Positions 1 through 10,600 of a stretch of DNA of 64,000 nt are shown piece after piece. The translations under genes were made by a program, and so were the position numbers. Source of the stretch: Takakia lepidozioides. Its lineage: Eukaryota; Streptophyta; Takakiopsida; Takakiales; Takakiaceae. The stretch covers positions 83,124,756-83,188,755 of the forward strand of contig CM060731.1 of the NCBI GenBank assembly GCA_030704615.1, given 5' to 3'. Numbering within the stretch: the stretch's first letter is position 1; every line of letters begins with the position of its first letter. The notes under the pieces were generated by a model that was not told the origin of the DNA, did not search any database, and worked only from the letters and a program-made list of their open reading frames with translations.

Positions 1-199
1 CATGCAGAGGATGTGCCACCTCCAGCAGAGCAGGATGACATGCATGGTATGGCGGAGTTGCCTGCCATGGTTGCTCACACTCCATTGTGGGGTACGAGCA
101 AGGATTTGCAGCAGGTTGCTGATCGACGGGTGCAACAAGCCTGGGTAGAGGCTTTGTTCCGTCAGGAGAGGAGGAGAGTGCGGTTATTGCACCAGGACC

Positions 200-1210
200 A
201 CCTCAGTTGTTACCATTGGATACCACACCTATTGTGTGGCAGTATCCGGATGAAGGCATTTGCCTTCTGGACTTGTTTGGCGGGATCAGCACCGGATTGG
301 CTGCTGTGCTACAGGCAGGTGTAGGAGTTTGACGTTACCTGTATGTGGAGAGGGATGAGACTGCACGACGCGTCTCACTGCGCCATGTTGCTCAGTTGGT
401 ACAGCAATACCCTGACTTGTTGCCAGTGTCTGCAGTTCGTGGATACCAACAAGCCTTGCCAGCAGACATTTCTTTGCTGGGGGCGCAGGATTGGAGCAGG
501 TTGGCTCCATTGATCTGGTAGTGGCAGGTTGGCCCTGCCAAGGGCATTCATCACCGGGCATGGCAATGGATTGCGAGACTCGAGGACGGGTCTGTTGGGA
601 GATGGTGCGGATTTTGCGCTACTTGCAGCTTCATCAAGCTGTATCTCCAGCATACATCTTGGAGAATGTCCACTGATGGTGATTCTCGGGCCAGGGTGAT
701 GGCCAGTGTGCATCAAGTCCGGTCGTGGCTTGGGTCAGCAGTGTTGCTGGATGCAGCTGCAGTGGGGTCACGGGCTCATCATCCACGGCTTTGGTGGGAC
801 TAACTTGATGCCACCCGCACTGCTCAAGCGTGCATTTGATGGGGTGCAGCGGCCAGCACACCTCACCGTGGATGGCATTTTGGACACATGGAGGCAGTCT
901 TCAACGTGTGAACACGATGACCGTTCGCCTTTGGCAGTGTCAACAGGTGGGTCAACCACGAGCAGCATTACCTACACTGCTCAGCTTCCCAGGATCCCAT
1001 GCTTTTCGGGATGGTGGACCTGGCCTCCTGTGGGATGCTCAGTTGCAGCAGTTAGTGGAGCCTAATGCCGACGAGCGAGAGCGGGCTATGGGGTTTCCAC
1101 TGGGACCACGGCGGTGCCTTCTCTTTCTGAGGCATCACGTCGTCAGGTGTTTGGGCAAAGCAATGGATCTCAATTGCTTGACCGGATTATCAGCTTGGCT
1201 ATGGCTGAGC
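200..1210 (+). pseudogene. C5 cytosine methyltransferase domain of gypsy copy 1
   Basis: The DNMT-type motifs are readable in order across several frames. Motif I (LLDLFGGISTGLAAVLQAG) is at about 258-320, the catalytic motif IV (GWPCQGHSS) at about 527-555, motif VI (YILENV) at about 652-670, and motif X (RERAMGFP) at about 1075-1100. The Cys of PCQ is the nucleophile in this family. The frame breaks right after motif VI: the intact copy reads ENVPLMGDSR, and here single bases are missing. The order I-IV-VI-X and the motif I form resemble DNMT3-like enzymes rather than DNMT1. It is a dead copy of the domain in the second element. Confidence 0.85.
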
Positions 1211-1287
1211 AAACGTAGAGGTGCGGAGCTGTGGCACTCCCCTTCATGGTCTCTCTGCCTACCGAGACGGTACGGCAAGCGAGGGGG

Positions 1288-1375
1288 GCGAGCCGGTGAG
1301 GACCACGGGGTGTAGACATCCATGCACAGTGGAGCGAGCCGGTGAGGACCACGGGGTGTAGACATCCATGCACAG
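1288..1375. repeat. 44-bp tandem duplication in gypsy copy 1
   Basis: Two adjacent near-identical units contain the stretch gaccacggggtgtagacat, one starting near 1290 and the other near 1334. The other gypsy copy has a single version near 49.9 kb, so this is a local duplication in copy 1. Confidence 0.85.
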
Positions 1376-1689
1376 TGGAGAGGTGCTCGAGTTCAAGGGA
1401 GTTGGCAGCCAAGGCAGCTGTGATGGATGAGGTTGGGGATTTTTCTCGGGTTGAGGAGGAGGTTCTCAATGATGAGATGATGGGGCAGGATGAGGCCTTG
1501 TCATTGACTGAGCAGGAAGGAGTACTGCTCAAGAGGTTGCAGCATAGCAACCACGGGACGCGTCTCTACCTCTAAGCCCACTGGACTTAAGGTTGCAGTA
1601 CGGAGGACAATTGGGAGCCTGACATTGGACCCATTGTCACCGGAGGAGAGAGACGACGTATACGGGGTTCCTGAGGGCTTACAGGAATT

Positions 1690-3130
1690 GCTTTGCCTTC
1701 AGTTTGAAGGACTTGGGAGCACTGAAGGGTCAAGAGATCCGTATTGAGTTGGCCACTGACACGCCAATCTTTCGGAGACCCTATAGATACAGTGACATGG
1801 AGAGGTCTTTGATTCAGATGAGAACTCAGGATCTTTGGGAGGCAGGTTTGGTGGAGCTCTCTGGTGGAGAGTATGCTTCAGCCACAGTGATGCCAGCCAA
1901 GAAGGATGTCTATGGCAATTGAGACGAGAGAGACGTATGTGCGGTGATTACCGGCCTGTAAATCGTCAGACCAAGTCCGATAGGTATGCCATGCCGACAC
2001 CAGAGGAGATCTTTGATGCCATTGGGCATTCCAAGGTCTTTAGCACGTTGGATTTACGATCCGGATATCACCAGTTGCCGATCAAGGAGGCGGATAAGCA
2101 AAAGACGGCATTCTGGGGGATCAATGAGCACGGGAAGGATTGCCTATACCAGTGGCGGTTCTTACCATTTGGGCTTAAAAACGCTCCCGCTGAGTTTCAA
2201 AGAGTCATGGACAGGATTCTATAGCAGGGTGGAGTGGAGTTGCTCGGTGCTACATAGATGACATCATCATCTATGCTGCTAGTGCTGTGGAGGAGCATGA
2301 GAGACACCTTCAGGGGGTATTTGAGCGCTTGAGGACGCACGGATTGAAGTTAATCCGGGCAAGTGCAAGTTTTTCCACAACCAGATTGAGTATCTGGGTC
2401 ACATGATATATCCTGGAGGATTGGGGGTACAGCAGACTAAGGTAGAGTCCATTGCACAGGTTCCACGCCCCACGGAGTGTGAGCCGAGTTCGAGCTTTCA
2501 TGGGTTAGCAAACTATTATAGACGGTTTGTTAAGGGATTTAGTGCCATTGCAAAGGCTCAACCAAGCTGCCAAGGTGGACCAAGTGGCGTGACACAGGGG
2601 ACCAGGAGTGGCAGTGATAAGTTCAGAGAGCTTTTCAAGAGCTCAAGGCGAGGTTGACCTCGGCGCCCATCTTGAGACGACCTATCAGGGGGCGTCCTTT
2701 TCAGCTGCATACAGATTGGAGCATGCTGGGGCTTGGAGCGGTGCTCACACAGGTGGATGATGAGGGAAGAGAGTTCGTAGTGGCTTATGCTAGCCGCTCG
2801 AACAATGCTGCTGCAGAGTCTAAGTATAGCTCTATGAGGGAGAATGCTTAGCTGCAGTGTGGGCCGTGGCACACTTCAGGTGCTATCTATACGGCAATCT
2901 CTTCACCCTTGTCACGGATCACCAACCACTCAAGTGGTTGATGGAGTCAGACAAGCTTACGGGGAAGCTTGCACGGTGGGCACTCATCCTTCAAGAGTAT
3001 GACTTTCAGGTGGTGCATCGACCGGGTTTGGTCAATCGCAATGCAGATGGGTTGAGTCGCAATCCATGCACGAGCCAGCAGGATGACACTGGAGCTCGGT
3101 GGCATGGTGAGACGGACGAGGAGATGGTGC
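1690..3130 (+). pseudogene. Gypsy reverse transcriptase and RNase H (broken)
   Basis: The RT signatures are the DYRPVN block near 1940, the FSTLDLRSGYH block near 2040 (first catalytic Asp), the PFGLKNAPAEFQRVMD block near 2168, and a YIDD-like box near 2250 that is shifted out of frame by an indel around 2220. RNase H follows with LHTDWSMLGLGAVLTQ near 2706 and the TDHQPLKWL block near 2917. Frames change near 1920, 2220, 2340, 2480, 2580 and 2850. Comparison with the 48-49 kb copy shows small indels rather than rearrangement. Confidence 0.88.
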
Positions 3131-3399
3131 CCGGATGGCATGCATCTGCATTTCTGTGTATCTTGGCAGCGGAAGGCCAGGTTGGACCTGCAACAGGGAT
3201 GACTGTAGATCAAGTGTCTGAGGACCCTGAGGCCAGCAATGAGCAAGGTGGCGCCAAAGATATACATGAGGATTCAGTTGTGTTGGACTACCTCCGCACT
3301 GGAGACACGGCAGCCACTGGACTGCCAAGGAGAGGATCGGATCCTACAACGAGCCAAGAGGTTCAAGTGGGAGGGGACACACCTGCTCCGAGTGTGGGA

Positions 3400-4360
3400 G
3401 GATGGTCGAGTGAGGATTGTGCCTCACCCAACACAGCGGGACGGTTAGTGCGGCATGCCCATGAGGAGTTGGGGCATTTTGGGGTGCGACGCACTCATAG
3501 TCTACTGCAGGGGCAGTATTGGTGGCGTGGTATGCACACAGAGTGCAACAATTTGTGGCTAGGTGCATGGTGTGTGACAGGGTGCGTGCTTCATTCAACG
3601 CCCCTACTCCACAATTGCACCTCTTCCGATCATGGGATTGGGCTACAGGTGGAGTCTTGACTTCGCAGGGCCGTTGCCACTGACCATGCGCCACAACAAG
3701 TACGTGTTGGTGATGGTGGAGCACTTCTCCAAGTGGATTGAATTGGTTCCATTGCCTGATAAGGCTAGTGAGGGAGCTGCGTATGCATTCCTGGATTGTG
3801 TGCTTAGCCGATTCGGTGCTCCAGCTGAGTGAGGTACTCACGGACCAGAAGGGAGAGAGTTCTTCTTGGGGAGTTTCAGGCTTTGGTGTGACAAGGCCTT
3901 GATAGACCACACCACCACCACTTCTCGGGATCATCCTGAGGCCGATGGCTTGGCAGAGAGAGTTGTTCAGACAGTAAAGAGGGGTTTGCGCAAGTATGGC
4001 TGCAGAAGGGACACCTAGGAGATTGGGCCCTTCAGTTACCCTGGTTAGCCATGGGCTACAGGTTCAGCAAGCAAGCATCACTTGCCTCCTTCTCACCATA
4101 CTTTCTTCTCTTTGGCCGAGAGCCGGATTTGCCTACATCCATTCGCAGAGAAGCTGCTACAGTTCTTAACCTTGACGATCCGGACGTGTGGGCACGTGCA
4201 TGTGAGCAGCGTGCAGCAGAGTTGTTCAAGAGAGTCATGCCCATGGCTTTCGAGAACCTTGCCATTGCACAACACCGTGATACGTTGAGTATGCTACCAT
4301 ACGTGGTGGGGGCTATCGTCCTGGGGTTCGGAGATTCAACTGGTGGATGACGGTGGTGAC
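3400..4360 (+). pseudogene. Gypsy integrase (broken)
   Basis: The zinc-binding part includes RHAHEELGHFGVRRTHSL near 3450 and the CMVCD-like pair near 3560. The catalytic core has the first Asp in WSLDFAGPLPL near 3650, the second in a TDQ-like block near 3840 that is frameshifted, and the Glu in HPEADGLAERVVQ near 3935. DDE-core downstream text (GYRFSKQASLASFSPYFLLFG) runs to about 4120. Indels near 3540, 3830, 3850, 4005 and 4330 break it. The second copy confirms the identity. Confidence 0.87.
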
Positions 4361-4509
4361 TCATGTATATCTGCAGCAGACTGTCCTACGACCCTGGATG
4401 TGACTGCAGGACGTGTTATTTTGAGGGTTCGAGGGAGTCTGCCCTCAGGCGTCTTGGTCTGGAGGGTCGGGATGGCATAACTTGGAAGGACCATGTGCGT
4501 AATTGTGCG

Positions 4510-4725
4510 CCATGTCACCTTCCGAATGTCGATGGCAGGATTGACCCAAACCTGGCAGTGGTATCTGCAAGTTTGAGGTGCATGTTGTGTGGGTCTGCTA
4601 AGGGGCAGCCACCATGATGGTGTTGTGTGTGACGATGCTCTAGAGGTTGGCATATGGGATGCTTGACTCCACCTCTTGAGATGGTTCCGGATGGGGATTG
4701 GTTATGTCCACAAGGCATGGATAGT
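4510..4725 (+). pseudogene. PHD finger at the end of gypsy copy 1 (broken)
   Basis: The Cys-rich text RCMLCGSAKG, then RCSRGWHMGC, then GDWLC matches the PHD-type zinc finger at the 3' end of the intact copy (46.6-46.8 kb). In this family such a finger typically reads histone H3 tails. It replaces the chromodomain that many plant gypsy integrases carry. Indels near 4605-4635 and after 4705 break the frame. Confidence 0.75.
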
Positions 4726-4821
4726 GGGAGTGGATGGATACAACCATGGGAGGCTAACAAGCAAACGCAAGGGCCCAGCTACAGGAGACTTGAATACACG
4801 AAGTCCTTGGCTAAACGAGTT

Positions 4822-4985
4822 CACAGATTGCAAGACGGCGACTAACGATGGGCTACTCTTGTACCCGGCCTCTGGTCGTATAGAGTTTGAGTAAGATAGG
4901 GAACAGATTGCAAGACGGCGACTAACGATGGGCTACTCGTGTACCCGGCCTCTGGTCGTATAGAGTTTGAGTAAGATAGGGAAGC
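4822..4985. repeat. 79-bp tandem duplication before the element's 3' end
   Basis: The stretch beginning cagattgcaagacggcgac occurs at about 4825 and again at about 4904, each followed by the same gggctactc and tagagtttgagtaagatagg text. Only one copy exists at the matching place of the second element (near 46.5 kb). Confidence 0.85.
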
Positions 4986-4989
4986 GGAT

Positions 4990-5528
4990 TGTGGGAGACT
5001 ACTTTATTGTGCATATATGTGTGTGGTGTGGTTTGGACAGCGATGTAGTTGTTGTAGCGATATGTAATGCGCACGACAGCTGTCAAGTTAAATAAGCACA
5101 GTGTGAAAACAGCTAGAATAAACTAGTTTATTTGTATTTAACACTTGGATTTAGGTCAAGTGTTAAATCAGGTGTCAAGTTTAGTTTGACACCTGGTCCG
5201 TCTTATCTTCACGAGAGCGGCAGTCGCGCAGCTCATCTCTCTCGAGTTGAGCCTGCGCGACCGAGCTCCTTCATGCGTTTAGATCTGAGTGTGCTTATGA
5301 TGGGAGTGTAGGTTGTTGTGGGGTGGAGTCCCCATAGCGTGGGGTGCCCCTGGCTCGACTTCTATTTTAAAGAGTGATAGCGATGGATTTCATATTTCTT
5401 GTGTTGAGAGTGTGTGTCCTTTTTAGCTTGTTTTTCATCATTGTGGCAGACTACTTTATTGTGCATATATGTGTGGTGTGGTTTGGACAGCGATGTAGTT
5501 TGTGTAGCGATATGTATGCGCACGAACA
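4990..5528 (+). mobile_element. Terminal blocks of the gypsy family: tail, then head-plus-tail
   Basis: An approximately 85-bp tail (tgtggNagactac ... gcgcacga[c]a) lies at 4990-5083 directly after a purine-rich stretch, and again at 5446-5528. Between them, starting tgtcaagttaaa at about 5093, is a block of about 350 bp that matches the far 5' end of the second element (57560-57917, other strand). The unit 5093-5528 begins TG and ends CA, so it could be a full LTR of about 435 bp, or a small internally deleted element. Copy 2 has the head only at its 5' end and the tail only at its 3' end, so the LTR structure stays unresolved. Confidence 0.7.
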
Positions 5529-5574
5529 ATGCATCCCGGACCCTATATGATGAGCTCCAGAAGTCCGGATGTTG

Positions 5575-5834
5575 GAGAAGGAATGAAGCAACGCCAACAC
5601 TGGCGACGCCTGGGCGTCTCAAGGAGGGTTGTTCCGCTTGCGACGCCTTGGCGTCCGCAAGAAAGGGCTGCCTTATTGCCCTTCAGCCACCCTTGCGTCG
5701 AAGACGTGGCCCCCGACGCTAAGTTGCGACCGTGGGGTTTTTGTTTTGCGTGCCGACGTCGCAAAAAGGCGCCGCGGGGTTGCATCGCGGCTCACAACGC
5801 GCGCCCAACGTGGGGGCCGCGGCTTGGCGTTGCT

Positions 5835-5866
<32 letters not shown>

Positions 5867-5876
5867 TTTGCAGTAT
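5575..5876. repeat. GC-rich GCGACG-type repeat ending in a 41-base C tract
   Basis: The stretch is strongly GC-rich and full of short palindromic pieces built on gcgacg/cgtcgc, such as gacgcctgggcgtc. It resembles 29.37-30.03 kb. It ends in an uninterrupted run of 41 C (5836-5876). Overlapping open frames here on both strands look like by-products of composition. Confidence 0.75.
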
Positions 5877-5879
5877 GGT

Positions 5880-6321
5880 CTTCTGTCGTACATGATGTGT
5901 GCAAGGTCCTGTAATACATTAGCTCGTAATCCCGATCTTTCACCTTTGTGTCTGCATTCTTTTGCCAGGCTCGTCGAACATGTCACAAGCGTGCAGGAAA
6001 ATGGCACAGTCCCCCCACATAGATCTGTTTCTTATCAGGGTCATAGACTGAAATACATATGTACATCGAAGAAATGACAGATGAATGGCGATGTGGATGC
6101 TGGAGATACCTAATGGCAGCGATATCTGCATCTGCGTCGTCCACAATGAAGACATTGGGCCGCCATTGCACTTGCATGCTTTTCATCTGTTGGTTTATTG
6201 CTTGCATCCAAGGCCGCATATCCATGGTTTTGCATCTGGCCGTGATAATGTATGCGACTGGAATACCATTCAGCCACTCATCAAGTACCATCATGGTGTA
6301 TAGGGGATACTGCAATGACAA
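5880..6321 (-). pseudogene. MULE-like transposase fragment
   Basis: The minus-strand frame 6321-5983 reads as part of a Mutator-like DDE transposase core: VLDEWLNGIPVAYIIT contains the first catalytic Asp, and after about 45 residues NVFIVDDADADIAAIR contains the second. After a frameshift at about 5983 the text continues as HVRRAWQKN, a block typical of plant MULE transposases. Both ends are truncated, and the fragment stops at the C tract at 5876. It lacks the DNA-binding N-terminus and any SWIM finger. Confidence 0.75.
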
Positions 6322-6329
6322 TCATGTAA

Positions 6330-7660
6330 AACTCGGAGAGTGTGGACTGGAAGAAAAACACATAACTTATTATGTGGAGTGCATTTGAATGTTCAATCAC
6401 ATTGTGGTTTAAAATGAGACCCACATTTTTCTCATTTGTTCCGAAGGTTGCATCACACCAAGTATTTTAGTGGGACCTTGTGGGGATAATTATGAAAGGT
6501 TATAGTGACCGCCTAGAATAGGGTGGGAGGGTGTTGCTTCCTTCCAACTTTGGCTTGTTCGGTGAGCTTGTGGTAGTGTGTTGGGTGTGTGGAGTGGGAT
6601 CATAGCGGAGGTGGAGTTCAAGAGCTGCAAGTTTGGGCAGGTAGGTGGTAGGCTTTGTAGGTGTGGAAAGAATGCATTGGGGATGTTTGGATTATTTGAG
6701 TAACGTACACGGGATGTAACTGAAGGTTCTGTTCTTTGGAAGCAGTCAGGGTGCAACTGGTAAGTGACTCGGTTGGGTTCTATAGTTGTGAGTAGTGGAC
6801 ATTAATAGGAAGTTGCACCAAGGGATGTGGTTTGATGGATGGGTTTTGTTGTGTGGCGAAGTTGATTGTGATGGCGGCGGTGCGCCCACTGTATGGCTCC
6901 ATGCGCTAGTCAGCTTTGTGTGCCAGTTGTCCTGCCAGGGGGTGTGCAACCCCCTGGCTTGTCTAGTAGTACCATTTGCGCATGCCCTATAGATCCAAAG
7001 ATGCAAATCCATAAGGGCACATGAGTGGGCTACAGTAGTATGCGTGGATAAGTTTTAGCAAAGTTTCTCAAGATCAAACGGCACTGAATGCCAAACTCAA
7101 AGCTCAACTACTCAGATCAAATGTATGTATCTGAATTTCTCTAGGGCTGTGGACAATACCCAAAGACAAAATCATCAAGCATAAAGTCTCAAGATTTTAA
7201 TGGCACCCCCACACCCCAGAACTGGTGCGGCCACCATGCCTTGGAATTCAATAGAGCACAAGCCCTCTCCCTGCCTAGGCTTCCTCGAGACTTGATCACT
7301 CAAAATTATGCAACAAAAAAAACCACACTAAAAGATATCTGAAAATAGTTCACTAACAAGTAACCGCTGGTAATAATCACTCATGACGAGTCATCGTACA
7401 ACCAGAATAAGTCCTAGTAGGGAAACGTGAACGGAATGCAGACACATAAAATACCAGCAGGTTTTCCCATTAATGTTCCACAAGGTCTCAGTAAACCCCC
7501 CAACCTTCCTACATTGTGACCTTTGGAGGTAGGTTAACAGCATTAAGTATCCATTGAGAATTGACAAATTTGTACACACGCAGAGACGCAAAGAGGACAG
7601 AGGAAATATAGGAGAAGAGAAAAGATGAGAGAGCAAGCAAGCATCTGAAACCCTAGATTC
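6330..7660. other. Non-coding stretch without recognised gene
   Basis: I see no supported gene. A perfect hairpin with 9-base arms (GCCAGGGGG / CCCCCTGGC, loop of 7) lies at 6934-6958. The right part is the 3' flank of the minus-strand F-box gene ending at 7664. Confidence 0.5.
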
Positions 7661-7663
7661 ACT

Positions 7664-10600
7664 TCACAAAGGGCAATTTCTGGGGTTAAATGCCTGCGCA
7701 GCCTTAAACGCAGCACGGCTCGACCGCTCACGGCGAGCCTCGATCACACAAATGCAATGCACTGAGGTGAGATTAAGGCAGCCACTTATAATTAACGAAG
7801 GCCGTTCAGGACATGTGTGAAGCTCTGGAAATGCATCACACACTGCCTGCACAGCCAGGGCCGACAAGGCTGTACACCCACTAAGATTTAGCGACACCAA
7901 GCCATGGCCTTCGGGGTCCCCCAGGAGGGCATCAAATCCGCCCTTGGTGAATGCAGGGGGGTTGCTTGCATCGCTGCTGCTACAGCTGCTACCACTGCTG
8001 GTGCTACAGCTGCCTGCACTGCTGCGGGTGAAGACGCTGCTAGAAGACATAAAATTTCGAGCACTCCCAGAGTACTGGCTTCCCTCCCTGCCACCTGTGC
8101 TGTAGCTGCTGCGCTTTGCCTTTCTCATTGAACTGCGGAGCTTGCTGTTGTTGACGAGCGCGTACATGGCAAGATCAGTGATGTTCCGGCAGCAATGGAG
8201 GCCTAAGGCCCGGAGCTGATGGCACTTGTCCGCTAGTACTATTACGCTCCGATCTGCATTATAAATAAAAATGAGAAAGCTTCCCAGACTCCTTATGCAG
8301 TCTAGACTATTTAAAAAATACGAGTCCCACAACCCTGCAGTTCACTTTTTTTAGCTCCCATGTGCAGCATGCTGTGCTTCCCTATTTATCTCATGGGAAA
8401 GTTTAAGGTCTAAGAGATGGTTGTGTGCAATCAACCATTATGTTGTCTCCCCTCCACCCCCTTTGTATCTACCAGTTTCTATTGTACTCTCCCTCTCCCC
8501 GTCCTCTAGGAAGCCTATTGCCATTGGGTGAACTTGATACGGGAGTACATTAATGTCTCTGTGACTAAATGCCGGCCTTGTGACCTGGTGTCTTTCTTTG
8601 TTTCGACCTGAAGCGCTTTGCTCCAGGTAAGGTAGTGCATTGGATTTAGTTGGAAAGTTTGGGGCCTTTCCCTCTTTAGAAATGCCTACACGGGCCATTC
8701 CCTGCAGCTCCCTGGAGTGTGATCTCTGAATGGTAACAAGCGGACCCCTACCGCTTGGGGGCAGCCCCTCCGTCCAAATTGGGCAGTCGTATGCTCTGTC
8801 TAGCATACTCGGCACTTGGGCTAGGGTTGGTCCTTGTGCTTAAACTTATACCTGCGCATCCAATCATTACTTTACCTCTTACCAACATCAGCACTCCCCA
8901 GGGTGATTCCTGGGAATTGGTTACTTCTGCCAAATCTAGGGCTTCATGTGTAGTTTTTGGGGTGAATCCCGGGATGGACGATGTGTCCTTTAAAACTACA
9001 TGCTCTAGCTTAGGCTTGGATTTCATGGCTAATGGTTCCATCTCGAGACTTGATAACAGGGGTACGTTGAAGGTTGCAATGCCCAAAAATGCTTCTAATA
9101 GAGTCTCACATCAATTCAATCTTAAAGAAATTCATCCCTTGACTGGCTGGAGAGCGGTCTTAGACATTGGTGATTCAATGGGGCGCTCTAGGAAGACAAC
9201 CAAGGGCAGGGACTTCAACTTGAGAGTTTCTAATCGGTTAGATGCTCTGGATGAGGTTGAATCCAAACAGCCAGACGGACAATCTGCCGTACGGGACCTG
9301 AACGTCCTGTATCTGAAGGATTTGGTACTTTGAATGGTTTACCAATCCTCAAAGTTTACACAAGACGAGCAAAATCTATACACGGGGTAATTGTCCCCAA
9401 GCAGTCAGATGATCTGTCCCTAAGTGTGCAGAGCCTGAACGTCGTGTAACTGAAGGATTTGGTACTCTGAATGGTTTACCAATCCTCAAAGTTTACACAA
9501 GACAAGCAAATTCTATACACGGGGTAATTTCCCCCAAGCAGTCAGACGGACAATCTGTCCCTAAGTGTGCGGAGCCTGAACGTCGTCGTGTAACTGAAGG
9601 ATTTGGTACTCTGAATGGTTTACCAATCCTCAAAGTTTACACAAGACGAGCAAAATCTACACCCGGCGGAACTGTCCCCCCTTTGCAGAACGGTTGGCCG
9701 TCCAGGAGCAATCATAAGCTACCTAGACGACAAACAATTCACATGCAAAGGGCTGGCGTGCAGCTGGGCACTTTCAACTTCTCAGGGCTGACTAACCAAA
9801 GGAAACAACTCGAAGTGGGACAAGTTCTTCGGGCCAATGACATTCATATTTGTGCTGGTCAAGAGACATGGGAAACACCGGATAAATTGGTTGGAGATGT
9901 CAGTGGGTATAAATGGACAGGTAAGATGTGTACTCTCAAGGCAGCCTCTGCCAAACGCGGTAAAAAAGGGGTTGGATTCTGTCCGTGATTTCTTGTTTGA
10001 CAATTGTGAAATTATCAACAAGGGCTTGAGGTATGAGCATAGTATCTGGCTAAAACTGAAACTGAAGGGCGGCGTGAATACGAAGGACCTCTTTGTGGGT
10101 TGTGTATACATGCCCACAGAGGGGACCCTTAGTGCTGACGCAGACAAAGCCTTCGAAGATGTAAAGCTGGACTGTGCTTCGTTCCTTGCCAAAGGTCCGG
10201 TGGTTCTATTGGGTGACTTCAATGCCCGGGTGGGCAAAGGTCTCCATCAGAATGATAACATTGGGCCTTTTGGTGAGGACGAGCTGAATTCTAATGGCAG
10301 ACGGTTAATTAACTGTCTGGAAGAGCTTCAGCTTTTGACCTTGAATAACAGGACAAGAGGTGACCAAGTGCAGTGGACTCGTGAGAGAACCGAAACTGGG
10401 GAACGTTCCATTGTGGATTATATCATAATGGACAAAAATTTGTTTCCCCAGTGTGCCAATGTGTTGATCGACAGAACTGATATTGGTACCTCTGACCACT
10501 TCCTGGTTTGGACTGAGATCAAAAGGTGTTTTCCCAACACCAAGAGATCTGTGAAACGTTCGATTCGGAAGTGGCGCATAGAAAAATTCCATAATGAAGA

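Larger units (their letters stand above)
1..5092 (+). mobile_element. Ty3/gypsy copy 1 with methyltransferase, truncated by window start
   Basis: This is the 3' part of a Ty3/gypsy retrotransposon. Read in order it has the end of the protease/spacer region, a C5 cytosine methyltransferase domain, reverse transcriptase, RNase H, integrase and a PHD finger. Its order and sequence match the longer copy at 46.3-57.9 kb on the other strand, which is how I followed it across frames. The reading frame breaks many times through small insertions and deletions, for example at about 667, 1660, 1920, 2220, 2580, 3830 and 4340, so it cannot make a full polyprotein. gag lies outside the window. Class assignment is firm; exact ends are not. 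Confidence 0.9.
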
